Assembly: GCA_040505895.1 (NCBI GenBank)
Contig: JBEVXU010000006.1
Location: 82,798 to 146,797 of the forward strand
Source: Vondammii sp040505895
GTDB taxonomy: Bacteria > Pseudomonadota > Gammaproteobacteria > Chromatiales > Chromatiaceae
Length of the DNA: 64,000 nucleotides
Reading direction: 5' to 3'
Part shown: positions 7,939-16,818 of the stretch, piece after piece
Layout of the letters: the number at the start of each line of letters is the position of its first letter
Position numbering within the stretch: position 1 is the first letter of the stretch
Notes under the pieces: generated by a model
Told to the model about the DNA's origin: nothing
The model's database searches: none
Seen by the model: the letters and a program-made list of their open reading frames with translations, nothing else
Translations under genes and position numbers: made by a program

Positions 7939-8973
7939 ATGCACTCTCCCTTTTCATCTGCTGCAACATTTCGAGATGCCTTCGAGGCAGGGCTTGAGCA
8001 GTTGTTGCTCAGTCATGATGGACTGGGTGTCTATATCCTGGTGCTGGCCAATGCCGGTTTTGATATTAAGATCTGGGCTCACCTGGCACAGCCTCTACGC
8101 AAAAAGTTTGAGATGCTGGCTTCTGCCTATCATGAACAGCAGCGGCTCGGGCTGGAAACAGAGGGGGCGGCGGATGACCTGGATGTATTCAGGCAACTGC
8201 TGGCATTGGGTTTTGACGGCCTGGAACATACGGCATTTCACCGCCAGGGTCCCTGGGAGGTGCAATACAACCCACTGCGTTCATTTCGGCCCCCTCGCAT
8301 CTCAGGTGGGCTGATAGATGGCGTCTACGCACCCTTCAATCCAGATGGCTTTCACTTCGCCAAGCCTTTTCTGAGTAAAGAGATCTTTTGGCAGGGCGAG
8401 CTGTTGGGGCGCCAGTCAGCACTCTTCTACAATAAGTTTCCATTTGTTGAGCTGCACGGTTTGCTGGTTCCTGAGCATCAGAAAGGTATTCCTCAGTTTC
8501 TGACAAAAGAGAACCATGAATATATCTGGCAGTTGACGGAGCAGTTGGGTGAGAAGATGCCGGGAGTCGGTTTCGGATATAACAGCTACGGTGCCTACGC
8601 CTCTGTCAATCATCTCCATTTTCAGATGTTTATGCGCAGCCGTCCTCTGCCGGTGGCCCACACTCAGTGGAGGCATAATGGCGGTGTTGCTGACTACCCT
8701 GTGAAGTGTGGAGTTTTCAGAACAATGTCTGAGGCTTGGGAGTATATCGACGGCCTTCATCGAGAGCAGAGAGCGTATAACCTCGCCTACTTGCCAGGTA
8801 CACTTTACTGTACGCTGCGTCCACAACAGGGAAGCGTGGCGGTGGCCCCCTGGAGCAGCGGTTTTGCATGGCATGAGATGATGGGCAGTTTCTCCCTGTT
8901 CGACCATGCGGCTTTCCTGCGGCTGACTGAGAAGGATCTGACCCGGGCCTTGGCTGCCGCTGGTAGTGAGTGA
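7939..8973 (+). CDS. HIT/GalT-superfamily nucleotidyltransferase-like protein
   Basis: The product has 344 residues and is soluble. The central and C-terminal parts hold the GalT/HIT nucleotide-binding core: YNKFPFVELHGLLVPEHQKG, then GFGYNSYGAYASVNHLHFQ with the histidine motif NHLHFQ at 224-229. In this superfamily the middle histidine attacks the alpha-phosphate of a nucleotide (GalT, Ap4A phosphorylase, GDP-hexose phosphorylase). The N-terminal 120 residues are not recognised. The nucleotide-sugar or dinucleotide substrate cannot be named. It converges on ppsR with 14 bp between stop codons. Confidence 0.72.
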   Translation: MHSPFSSAATFRDAFEAGLEQLLLSHDGLGVYILVLANAGFDIKIWAHLAQPLRKKFEMLASAYHEQQRLGLETEGAADDLDVFRQLLALGFDGLEHTAFHRQGPWEVQYNPLRSFRPPRISGGLIDGVYAPFNPDGFHFAKPFLSKEIFWQGELLGRQSALFYNKFPFVELHGLLVPEHQKGIPQFLTKENHEYIWQLTEQLGEKMPGVGFGYNSYGAYASVNHLHFQMFMRSRPLPVAHTQWRHNGGVADYPVKCGVFRTMSEAWEYIDGLHREQRAYNLAYLPGTLYCTLRPQQGSVAVAPWSSGFAWHEMMGSFSLFDHAAFLRLTEKDLTRALAAAGSE

Positions 8974-8987
8974 GGGCTCGAACAGTT

Positions 8988-9809
8988 TTATTTCTTGTGC
9001 AGCTTCACCAGAACCTCGTGTGCAGATTCCTCTACGGATTTTCCAGAGACATGAAGCACCGCCCAACCTTGATCACGACATATTGATCTTGCCCAGCGAA
9101 GCTCCTGTTTTACCTCATCGTAATCGATGTAATCGGTTAATGCTCCTGCCCCCATGCTTTTCACCCTGGCTTCTCTGCGTTCTACAAGCTGGTCCACTTC
9201 CAGAAATAGGCCGACTACTGATTTCGAGTCGGCTTCAAGCAGTGCGGGGGGTATAGGGATACCCTTAACCAAAGGTACGTTCGCCACTTTCCATCCCCGG
9301 CAAGAGAGGTAGATCGAAAGTGGCGTTTTACTCGTGCGGGATACGCCGACTAAAATAATGTCCGCATCGTTGAGGTGCCTTATTGTTTGGCCGTCATCGT
9401 TCTTTAGGGCGAACTCCATCGCCTCGACACGCTGAAAATACTCCTCCCCCACTTCATGTAGCAGTCCTGGCGTTCCCTGAGGTGAGTGGCCAAAATGAAT
9501 CGCCATTTTATGAAGTACAGGGCTGATGAGATCAAGGGAATCAATGCCTCGCTTCCTGCACTCTTCATCGGTAAATGTAGCCAAGTCCCGATCTACAAAG
9601 GTAAAAAAAACCAGTGCACGTTCCTTTTCCGCACTGTCTAACTGCATACATACCTGACTCTTGGTAAGCACATGCCCAATGCGTTGAAATTTTACTTGGC
9701 TGTGGTCTTTACGAAACTGCATGAGCGCGGCGGCTATGATCGCTTCAGCTGTTTCACCGGTAGCATCCGAAAGGAGATAAAACGCGTTTTGATCATTTTT
9801 ATGCGACAT
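8988..9809 (-). CDS. ppsR: PEP synthase (or PPDK) regulatory kinase/pyrophosphorylase, PpsR family
   Basis: The product has 273 residues, typical of the DUF299 family. The N-terminal FYLLSDATGETAEAI and the P-loop-like GVSRTSKTPLSIYL (residues 155-162 core) are family signatures. The enzyme uses ADP to phosphorylate, and phosphate to dephosphorylate, a threonine on phosphoenolpyruvate synthase or pyruvate phosphate dikinase, switching gluconeogenic flux. Which target applies depends on genes not in this window; PpsR is the usual gammaproteobacterial form. The start overlaps the end of the upstream PAP2 gene by 11 bp, so it is probably the last gene of a short operon with envelope genes. Confidence 0.88.
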   Translation of the reverse strand: MSHKNDQNAFYLLSDATGETAEAIIAAALMQFRKDHSQVKFQRIGHVLTKSQVCMQLDSAEKERALVFFTFVDRDLATFTDEECRKRGIDSLDLISPVLHKMAIHFGHSPQGTPGLLHEVGEEYFQRVEAMEFALKNDDGQTIRHLNDADIILVGVSRTSKTPLSIYLSCRGWKVANVPLVKGIPIPPALLEADSKSVVGLFLEVDQLVERREARVKSMGAGALTDYIDYDEVKQELRWARSICRDQGWAVLHVSGKSVEESAHEVLVKLHKK

Positions 9810-10491
9810 TGTCTATTTTCCTCTGTAGGGCTATCTCCCTGATGCCCAGATACCAGCGTGCAAGCAACAGCGAAGTCCAGTAGACCACCCAGAAGGCGAA
9901 GATCACATCACTGAAAAAATGCGCCCCCTGCAGAATTCGTCCACCACCGACGACTGCACCGATGACGATACCCAGTACCAGCCAGCGCCGTTGGCGAAAA
10001 ACCCATGCAAGGCTGATAAAGAAGAAGCCCATACCGGCATGGCCGCTGACGAAGGAGCAGTTTCTGCTGCACTGATCCTTGAACTCCAGCAGCGGTGTAA
10101 ACATTTTGTCGCCACCAAACTCCACTACATCCCTGGGACGTGCCCGCTCTGAGTGGGCCTTGAATACCTCGTTGACGATCAATCCAGGGCCGATGGCCAG
10201 CACCATCAGCAGAAACAGCGCTTTGCGCCGCTGGGAGAGCTGATACTCCTTTCCCCTGAGTCGTTTTACCAGCCAGAAGATTAACAGGCCAAAGAAGACA
10301 AAGAAGTGAATATCGGCAAATACTTTGTAGATGCCGTAGATCAGTGGCTGTTTGTCCAGGTGAAAACCGCTCTCCGGCAGGTAGAAGAGATTGGATACCC
10401 ACAGGTCGATCTGGGGAAACAGCAGAAACAGCAGCAGTAGAGCGATGCAGATCAGCAGATCGAGACGCAGTTTATTGATGAGCTCAGTCAT
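9799..10491 (-). CDS. PAP2-family membrane phosphatase
   Basis: The product has about 230 residues with six membrane segments. All three PAP2 catalytic motifs are present: KAHSERARPRD (KX6RP), SFVSGHAGMGF (SGH) and RILQGAHFFSDV (RX5HX3D). These enzymes remove phosphate from lipid pyrophosphates such as undecaprenyl-PP, phosphatidate or lipid A on the periplasmic face. A Cys pair in KDQCSRNCSF sits next to motif 2. I place the start at 10491 (MTELINKL), because the longer in-frame extension overlaps the upstream gene. The start overlaps the end of the GT39 gene by 8 bp, suggesting translational coupling. Confidence 0.87.
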   Translation of the reverse strand: MTELINKLRLDLLICIALLLLFLLFPQIDLWVSNLFYLPESGFHLDKQPLIYGIYKVFADIHFFVFFGLLIFWLVKRLRGKEYQLSQRRKALFLLMVLAIGPGLIVNEVFKAHSERARPRDVVEFGGDKMFTPLLEFKDQCSRNCSFVSGHAGMGFFFISLAWVFRQRRWLVLGIVIGAVVGGGRILQGAHFFSDVIFAFWVVYWTSLLLARWYLGIREIALQRKIDNVA

Positions 10492-11947
10492 GGTAACCGC
10501 GGAATCCGCTGAGGTGATAGATATAGACCCGGAGTTCAAGGTTGGAGTAGACCTTGACCTGCTGCTCACCGAGGAAGGTCGCCTGACGGAAACGGTTCTG
10601 CTCCTCCCTGCTCAGGGTACGGAGAGTAACAAACAGGTACTCGCCATCGTCAAAGCGGGTAATGTCGGAGGCCAGTTGGTACTGGTCTCCAATTCTGCCG
10701 CCGGGATTCCAGGCGATTGGATCAAGCTGCTGTGGCTCCATATAGTAGCCGAGGTTAGCAAGCAGTTTGCGTGAGCGCCCGGTCAGCCTCGCCTTGGGGT
10801 GGTTTTCGGCAACCGCTGAGACTTTGTCGCTCAGTTCTCTCCAGCCAAGCATGCGGGAGTAGGGATCTTTGCCGCGCTTTAGTTCGATATCGAGAGTCCG
10901 GGCGATAAAGTGGTAGTGGTAGATGGTGCTCAATATCAGCAGGTTGATGACGATGGCGGCCCCAAGCCAACGGTAGGCACCGCGCTTTACCAGCATGGCA
11001 ACGACGAACGGGGTGGCGGTGACAAACGCCGGGGCGGCCCAGTTGGGATAGGCGCGGCTCATCAGTGCCTGCAGTGAGATCACCCCAAGCATTGCCAGTG
11101 CCGGCCACAGCAACAGTCGCTGCCGATCATCGGAGAAGGCTGAGGGTGCCAGACCGTGACGAAAGAAGAAGAACATCATCAGCGGGCCGAAGACGACAAA
11201 CTGACCGGCGAGAAACTCTACCAGTTGACCCGGGTGAAACAGATCACGGTCGAGCTGGGATATCTCGGCAGTGTGGCGGAAACTGATGAAGTCGTTGAGG
11301 TAGTTCCAGTAGAGGTTGGGTGAAAGGATCAGCGCTGCCAGCAGCACTGCTACCCACAGGCGGCGGTCAGCCAGCAGCCTCCGGTAGTTGGGCGAGGTAA
11401 GCAGATAGACCAGCAGGCCGACGGCCAGTACCCCCATGGAGTATTTGCTCAGCAGTCCAAGCCCGGCGGCGCCACCGGTGGCAAGCCACCACCCCCAGCC
11501 GCTATCGTCACGTGCCTTGATAAAGAGCCAGACGGTCAACCCCCAGAAGAAGAACAGGGGGGCGTCGGTAGACATGAACATCGTCTCCAGCCCCACCACC
11601 GGCAGACAGATGAAGGTGATTCCGGAGAGTGCCCCCACTTTCTCGTCATAGAGCGTCTTACCGATGGCGTAGACCACCGTCGCGGCCGCGGCGTAGAGGA
11701 TCAGCCCTCCGGCCTTGATCGCCAGTTCGGAATAGCCCCAGAGACTGGTGGTGAAGTGGATTACCCAGGCCACCATGGGCGGCTTGGAGTAGTAGCCGAG
11801 GTCGGGTTTAAGAGACCACCAGAAGTAGTAGGCTTCGTCATAGAAGAGCTGGAGATCGATACCTTCGATCACCAGTATTCGGTAGAGGGTGATAAACAGC
11901 AACGCCAGTGCAAAGGCGAGCCTTGGGCTAATACGTGCCAACATCAT
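10484..11947 (-). CDS. GT39-family (PMT_2) integral membrane glycosyltransferase
   Basis: The product has 487 residues with about ten membrane segments. Near the N terminus, YDEAYYFWWSL places the acidic pair expected in the first periplasmic loop of GT-C enzymes, followed by YYSKPPMVAWVIHFTT. Such enzymes use polyprenyl-phosphate-linked sugars as donors and glycosylate lipids or proteins on the periplasmic side. The acceptor is unknown. The C-terminal 120 residues form a soluble domain. It is coupled to the downstream PAP2 gene. Together with the ArnT-like and GT2 genes to the right it implies periplasmic glycan or lipid decoration. Confidence 0.85.
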   Translation of the reverse strand: MMLARISPRLAFALALLFITLYRILVIEGIDLQLFYDEAYYFWWSLKPDLGYYSKPPMVAWVIHFTTSLWGYSELAIKAGGLILYAAAATVVYAIGKTLYDEKVGALSGITFICLPVVGLETMFMSTDAPLFFFWGLTVWLFIKARDDSGWGWWLATGGAAGLGLLSKYSMGVLAVGLLVYLLTSPNYRRLLADRRLWVAVLLAALILSPNLYWNYLNDFISFRHTAEISQLDRDLFHPGQLVEFLAGQFVVFGPLMMFFFFRHGLAPSAFSDDRQRLLLWPALAMLGVISLQALMSRAYPNWAAPAFVTATPFVVAMLVKRGAYRWLGAAIVINLLILSTIYHYHFIARTLDIELKRGKDPYSRMLGWRELSDKVSAVAENHPKARLTGRSRKLLANLGYYMEPQQLDPIAWNPGGRIGDQYQLASDITRFDDGEYLFVTLRTLSREEQNRFRQATFLGEQQVKVYSNLELRVYIYHLSGFRGYHD

Positions 11948-12076
11948 CTGTACCGGGAGCCGGTCTTACTTAGCCTTTTCTGTTGCTGTATCAATCTGTC
12001 TGTTTCCGGTCAGTTTTTAAAGAGCACAAACTACCATATGAGGCGGTAAGTTTCATGGCTGTGGCCAAGTTTGCTC

Positions 12077-12934
12077 TTACTTGCTCTCTCGAGAGTCTCT
12101 GTTTTTCCACCAGGGCAACAGCAGGTAACCGATGAGGGTGGTCAGTAGTGCCACCGTGCCCACCGGCAGGCGCATCCAGGCGGATTTTGTATAGTCCCCG
12201 GCGTCTACTATCAACAGGTAGGTGGCAATCAGAGGAAGAATCAACAGCAGCAGGTGGCCGATTGGTCTCACGCCCCAGTGCCAGCGGTGGGCAAGATGAA
12301 CCCCCGCCCAAGCTGCCAGCAAGCCTCCGAAGGCACCCGCTGCCAGATCAACGGGCCAGTGGATGCCGAGGGCCACCCGGCTGACACCGGCAAGTAGGGC
12401 GAGAAGCATTAGAAAAATGCGCCAGGAGGCCAGGTAGTAGGCCCAGACACCGAGAAGAAGAAAGGCGGTCAGGGTGTGGCCGGAGGGAAAGCTGTTGGAG
12501 TGGTAGGGGGGCATCAGCAGGTTAAAGCTGCCCGGTTCCAATACCGCCGGTGGGCGGGCCATATCAAATAGCGGCTTCAGTCCCCGGCTGTAGAGGGTAC
12601 CGATCACCGCCGCAATCATCAGGGCGAAGAGCACCCGGGGATAGAAGAGGGCAAAAAGCAGGGCGATGGCAAGGGCAAATCGTTCGTCACCGATCATGGT
12701 AATGCCCTGCCAGAAGGTACCCGGCAAGGGGGCTGTAAAAGCATTAAGAGGCAAGAAGCCGGTGTGGTAGCCGTCGATCAGGTAGAGCGCTGATCCTGTG
12801 ATACAGATCAGCAGCAGAGTGATAACAAAGAAGCGGTCCCCATGGGGTGGTGGTGTGGCGAATAGTCGGCCTCGCTCCTCCAGGGTGAGTTGCAGGGCGT
12901 GCCAATAGGTTTTGAAGGGTTCCATTTGCATCAC
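12077..12934 (-). CDS. PAP2-family membrane phosphatase, second copy
   Basis: The product has 285 residues with six or more membrane segments. Motifs: KPLFDMARPPA (KX6RP), NSFPSGHTLTAF (PSGH) and SRVALGIHWPVDL (SRX5HX3D). It differs from the PAP2 protein at 9.8-10.5 kb in sequence and has a longer N terminus. A lipid pyrophosphate or lipid A phosphatase role is likely from the family. A 129-bp gap separates it from the GT39 gene, which has the same direction. The start is at ATG 12934; an in-frame ATG nine bases further in (MEPFKTYW) is also possible. Confidence 0.86.
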   Translation of the reverse strand: MMQMEPFKTYWHALQLTLEERGRLFATPPPHGDRFFVITLLLICITGSALYLIDGYHTGFLPLNAFTAPLPGTFWQGITMIGDERFALAIALLFALFYPRVLFALMIAAVIGTLYSRGLKPLFDMARPPAVLEPGSFNLLMPPYHSNSFPSGHTLTAFLLLGVWAYYLASWRIFLMLLALLAGVSRVALGIHWPVDLAAGAFGGLLAAWAGVHLAHRWHWGVRPIGHLLLLILPLIATYLLIVDAGDYTKSAWMRLPVGTVALLTTLIGYLLLPWWKNRDSRESK

Positions 12935-13004
12935 AGATTAATGTCTCTTCTCATTGGCTTCAATCCTGAATACACCGCCGGGTAAAAAAAGCCGGCTGTT
13001 TATC

Positions 13005-13084
13005 TGTAGGAGCGGCGCCCTCGCCGCGATGAAACCCGCACAAATGGAGGCATATTCCATCGCCCCGAGGGCGGGGCTCCTACA
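13005..13084. repeat. REP-like palindrome
   Basis: The left arm begins TGTAGGAGCGGCGCCCTCGC and the right arm ends GAGGGCGGGGCTCCTACA, with about 30 bases between. The ends TGTAGGAGC/GCTCCTACA match the REP cores at 21399-21464 and 55014-55080. Confidence 0.75.
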
Positions 13085-13131
13085 ATAGAAGGCGCACGTG
13101 AAACAGGAGTTTGGTGCAGAACCTATCTAAC

Positions 13132-14697
13132 TTATTCAGCTGCAGAAATTTTCACCAGTGCCACAGTCCCCTCACGGAACACCACTTCGCACTGCTCTTT
13201 GGGAAACAGTTTAAACAGTCGCTCCAGTTTGTCGATTCGTACAAACACCAGGTCACCGGGTCGGGGTGTACGCTTCTCGGTAATCGCATCACGGTAAACG
13301 CTAAAGCTCGGCATATAGATGCCGTAGGAGACCACTGGTGCCTGCTCTGTTTTGGCAATGACAGCAGCCTTCTTCACCGGTGCCTGCAGTACATCCATTA
13401 CACGCGGCAGGATAAAGCCGGAGATGATGAAAGCCTGCAGGAATCCGGCCAGAATCAACCCCTGCCAGCTGCTTATCTTTTTGCTCATGGCGATAACCAG
13501 CAGCAGTGCTGTCATCACCAGGGTGAATATCAGATAGTCACTACCGAGGGTCGCCTGGCCGGCACTGAACAGTGTCTGTTCATAGAGTTTGCCGGTCTGT
13601 GAGTGGGCGTAGCCGAAGATAAAGGGGAGGGCCGCCAGCAGCAGAAAAAAGAGCAGCGGTGGAGTAAAAGCGAGCCAGCGGCTGGTCAGTTTTTCACGGT
13701 GCAGTGCCATCAGAAAGAAGAGCGGAGTGGCGCCGTAGAGTGCGTAGTGGGGCAGCTTGGTGCTGGAGAAGGAGAAGAAGATAAATACCGACAGGAACCA
13801 GATCCAGAGGAAGCGCTCCAAGGGATCGCTGAAACTCTTTTTGATGCCTCCGGCGATGGAGAATATCCAACCGGCAAAGGGCATCAGGGCAACAGGTATC
13901 CAGATCGCATAGTAGAAGGGTGAACCGCTGTGCCCCTCCATGGCGTCTGAGTAGCGTGACAGGTTGTGCTTGAGATAGAAGCCCTCGAAGAAGGCCATGC
14001 CCTGGTCGAGATAGACAAGGATATGCCAGGGGACGACGATGGCGAGAAAGAGAGCGATCCCCAATGGATTGAATACCGCCCGCGCCCAGTCAGCCAGCCG
14101 CCGCTCAGTGCCATAGAAGATGGCACTGGCGAGGAACGGAAAAAGTACCGCTACCGGCCCCTTGGTGATGAAACCCAAGCCAAGCCAGGCAAAGATACGC
14201 AACAGCCCGATCCGTGAGGGGGTTTTGTAGTGCTGATAGATATCCAGCAGTGCCAGTGCAAGAAAGAGGTTGAGCAGGCCATCGGCAATGGCCGCCTTCG
14301 CCACCATGCCGACATAGAAGGCGAGTGCCATCAGCAGGGTAGCCGTCTGGGCAGTCACCAGATCGGTATGGCGCCGGGTGAAGCGGAACAGTACCAATGC
14401 CCATAGCAGGCAGGCGAGAGCTGAGGGGAGGCGCAGGGCAAACTCATTGAGACCGAAGACGGCGACAGAGGCCGCCTGGAACCAGTAGATCAGTATCGGC
14501 TTGTCGTGGCGTGGAACGCCGTCGAGGTAGGTGGAGACGTAGTTGCCACTCTCCATCATCTCCCGGGTCGCTTCGGTGAACGCACCCTCGTCAACGTCGT
14601 AGAGCGGCATGCTGCCGATCTGCCAGAAAAAGGCGAGCAGTAGGGCGATGATAATGGCTGCGCGGGAGGGCAGCCAGCGACTGATCAGGTCGGACAT
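13132..14697 (-). CDS. ArnT-like lipid-linked sugar transferase (GT39/GT83)
   Basis: The product has 521 residues with about 12 membrane segments. The N-terminal loop YDVDEGAFTEATREMMESGN carries the acidic residues conserved in ArnT, then DGVPRHDKPILIYWFQ and GLGFITKGPVAVLFPFLAS follow. ArnT moves 4-amino-arabinose from undecaprenyl phosphate to lipid A; relatives move other sugars. The arn biosynthesis genes are not seen here, so the donor may differ. The start codon is 5 bp after the stop of the GT2 gene, a clear operon pair in which GT2 would make the polyprenyl-P-sugar donor that this enzyme uses. Confidence 0.86.
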   Translation of the reverse strand: MSDLISRWLPSRAAIIIALLLAFFWQIGSMPLYDVDEGAFTEATREMMESGNYVSTYLDGVPRHDKPILIYWFQAASVAVFGLNEFALRLPSALACLLWALVLFRFTRRHTDLVTAQTATLLMALAFYVGMVAKAAIADGLLNLFLALALLDIYQHYKTPSRIGLLRIFAWLGLGFITKGPVAVLFPFLASAIFYGTERRLADWARAVFNPLGIALFLAIVVPWHILVYLDQGMAFFEGFYLKHNLSRYSDAMEGHSGSPFYYAIWIPVALMPFAGWIFSIAGGIKKSFSDPLERFLWIWFLSVFIFFSFSSTKLPHYALYGATPLFFLMALHREKLTSRWLAFTPPLLFFLLLAALPFIFGYAHSQTGKLYEQTLFSAGQATLGSDYLIFTLVMTALLLVIAMSKKISSWQGLILAGFLQAFIISGFILPRVMDVLQAPVKKAAVIAKTEQAPVVSYGIYMPSFSVYRDAITEKRTPRPGDLVFVRIDKLERLFKLFPKEQCEVVFREGTVALVKISAAE

Positions 14698-14702
14698 ACA
14701 GG

Positions 14703-15734
14703 TTACTCTGTACCGTCAGTGTCCTGATCCGACTTTTCTGCCCGGTACCAGGTGGATTGCTCAGGGTCCTGCTGCCAGCCGATGGAGTGTGGCTGCCGAT
14801 CCTCGGATTGGTAGAAGATGCGGCTCAGCATCTCGGCAATAACGCCGGTAGTGAGCAGCTGCACCGAGGCCACCAGCAGCAGGATGCCGACAAACAGCAG
14901 AGGCCGACTGCCGATATCCTCTCCTAAGGCGTACTTTACCGTCAGCAGATAGGTGAGGATGCCGCCACCGAGTAGGCCGAAGGCGAGGCCGATAGAGCCA
15001 AAGAAGTGGCCGGGCCGTGCACGGAAGCGGAGAAAGAAGAAGACCGCCAGCAGGTCGAGCACCACACGGAAGGTGCGTGACAGACCGTACTTGGAGGTGC
15101 CGAAGATTCTCGGATTGTGGTTGACCACGGTCTCGCCGATACGTGATGGGGCAGTAACACCGGCCACCCACACAGGGATAAAGCGGTGCATCTCGCCAAA
15201 CAGGCGTACCTCCTTGATGATCTCTGCACGGTAGATCTTCAGGCTGCAGCCGTAGTCGTGGAGCTTGACCCCGGTGACCTTGGCGATCAGTCGGTTGGCG
15301 ACACGGGAGAACGCTTTGCGTACCCGGTCATCATGACGTTCACGACGCCAACCCTGGATCATATCGAGATCCCGCTCCTGCAGCTCCTGGATCATGCGGG
15401 GGATATCGGCGGGGTCGTTCTGCAGGTCGCCATCCATGGTGGCGATCAACTCGCCACGGGCGGCATCGATACCGGTCTGCATCGCTGCTGTCTGGCCAAA
15501 ATTGCGCCGCAGCATGATCACCCGCAGGTGTTTGCCGTACTTCTCAATCGCCGCTTTCAGCCGCTCGCCGGTGCCATCGCTGCTACCGTCATCGACACAG
15601 ATCAGCTCCCAAGGGCCGCTATAGGACTCAAGCCCTTTATGTACTGCATCAATAAGATGTTCGACGTTTTCCGCCTCATGGTACATAGGGACGACAACGG
15701 AGAGGGATTTATCCATGGCTGGGCTCTGATTCAT
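14703..15734 (-). CDS. Polyprenyl-phosphate glycosyltransferase, GT2 (DPM1/ArnC-like)
   Basis: The product has 343 residues. The N-terminal GT-A domain has SVVVPMYHEAENVEHL, ICVDDGSSDGT, LRRNFGQTAAMQTGID and the metal-binding MDGDLQNDP. Two C-terminal membrane helices (from FFGSIGLAFGLLGGG and LLFVGILLLVASVQL) anchor it, as in ArnC, GtrB and dolichol-P-mannose synthases. It should transfer a sugar from a nucleotide sugar to undecaprenyl phosphate on the cytoplasmic face. Directly downstream is the ArnT-like gene. The ATG is at 15734; a second ATG in frame 18 bases further in (MDKSLSVV) is also plausible. Confidence 0.88.
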   Translation of the reverse strand: MNQSPAMDKSLSVVVPMYHEAENVEHLIDAVHKGLESYSGPWELICVDDGSSDGTGERLKAAIEKYGKHLRVIMLRRNFGQTAAMQTGIDAARGELIATMDGDLQNDPADIPRMIQELQERDLDMIQGWRRERHDDRVRKAFSRVANRLIAKVTGVKLHDYGCSLKIYRAEIIKEVRLFGEMHRFIPVWVAGVTAPSRIGETVVNHNPRIFGTSKYGLSRTFRVVLDLLAVFFFLRFRARPGHFFGSIGLAFGLLGGGILTYLLTVKYALGEDIGSRPLLFVGILLLVASVQLLTTGVIAEMLSRIFYQSEDRQPHSIGWQQDPEQSTWYRAEKSDQDTDGTE

Positions 15735-15808
15735 GGGGAGTTTGAGATTGCTGAAGAAACCAGCGCATGTTAACCGCGCAGCCCCTATTCCGCAAACCGG
15801 CGGGGTTT

Positions 15809-15870
15809 AAGGGGCCTCTGAATAAGTCTGAACGCAATGCAATTATTCATGACTTGTTCAGAGGTTCCTT
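15809..15870. repeat. Inverted-repeat element, family A (62 bp), overlaps gene end
   Basis: It starts AAGGGGCCTCTGAATAAGTC and ends with the near complement GACTTGTTCAGAGGTTCCTT; the spacer is about 22 bp. Same family as 3113-3274 and 3276-3338. Its right arm encodes the last seven or so residues and the stop codon of the flippase-like gene. Confidence 0.75.
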
Positions 15871-16812
15871 GACCGGCAGCAGCAGGGAGGCGACACCGAG
15901 TAGCAGGGTGACGCCGAGGAGAAACAGGTGCAGATTGACCGCGCCGTTAAGTGCGTCGCTGGTGTTGACGCCGAGTGGTGCCAGTACCGCCAGCATCGCC
16001 ACTTCGTAACTGCCTGCTCCGGCGATGCCGTGGAACGGCAGCACACTGCTCAGCTCTGCACCGATAATACCGGCGAGAGACTGCCATAGCGGCAGTGGCA
16101 GAAAGTGCTGCAGCACCATAGCGAAGGCGACAAACTTGCTACCCCAGCTTAGTAGGGTGAGTAGGTAGATTCTACTCATGCGTCCACCGTCAGGTGGAGC
16201 GTTGTCGACGATACGATGGAGCAGCCGTTGCCAGCCCTTGTCGTTGCCGAGATGCTCTTTGAGTGTTTCCCGGAGCAGCAGTACCAACGGCAGCGCGATC
16301 ATCCAGGCGATAATGGCCGGTACCCACCACCACTCCGGTGTTGCCAGTATCAGCGATAGCAAAGCGATACCGGCGATGACATGAAGATCCAGCAGGCGTA
16401 TCCAGATAAGGGAGAGGGTGCTGTCGGTCATTGAGGTGCCAAAGTGGCGCCGCATCAAAATGGGGAACAGCGCTTCGCCTGCACGCATTGGCAGCAGGTT
16501 ATTGGCAAAGTTATGGAGGATACTGAGTCTTAGGGTGGTGAGAAAGCGTCCCTGCAGCAGCTCGGGGAAATAGGCCTGGATACGGATGGCACGCAGCAGG
16601 TAGCTGGTAAAACTGAGCAGTAGCAGTACGGCAATGGAGGAGAGACTGATGCTCTGCCAGGGTTGCAGCAGTGGTCCCCAACCGATGGCGAAGTGGACCC
16701 AGAGCAACAGGGCGACCAGTATCGCACCGCCGATGATCCAATCGCGCAGCCGGAAAGCGGTGCTGCTAAGCCGGTCTTCGTCGGCTGCCGTGTTCAAATG
16801 GTTATCACTCAT
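15847..16812 (-). CDS. Flippase-like / LPG-synthase-TM (UPF0104) membrane protein
   Basis: The product has 321 residues with about eight membrane segments. Family marks include YLLRAIRIQAYF, the ILHNFANNLLPMRAGEALFP segment, and LSSVLPFHGIAGAGSYEVAML. These resemble the membrane domain of lysylphosphatidylglycerol synthase and the AglD/UPF0104 proteins, which are thought to flip or present lipids. The last residues (EPLNKS) and stop codon are supplied by the inverted-repeat element at 15809-15870, so the original C terminus was probably replaced by insertion. It sits upstream of the GT2-ArnT pair in the same direction. A role in presenting lipid-linked sugars is inferred from context. Confidence 0.82.
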   Translation of the reverse strand: MSDNHLNTAADEDRLSSTAFRLRDWIIGGAILVALLLWVHFAIGWGPLLQPWQSISLSSIAVLLLLSFTSYLLRAIRIQAYFPELLQGRFLTTLRLSILHNFANNLLPMRAGEALFPILMRRHFGTSMTDSTLSLIWIRLLDLHVIAGIALLSLILATPEWWWVPAIIAWMIALPLVLLLRETLKEHLGNDKGWQRLLHRIVDNAPPDGGRMSRIYLLTLLSWGSKFVAFAMVLQHFLPLPLWQSLAGIIGAELSSVLPFHGIAGAGSYEVAMLAVLAPLGVNTSDALNGAVNLHLFLLGVTLLLGVASLLLPVKEPLNKS

Positions 16813-16818
16813 GCCCTG

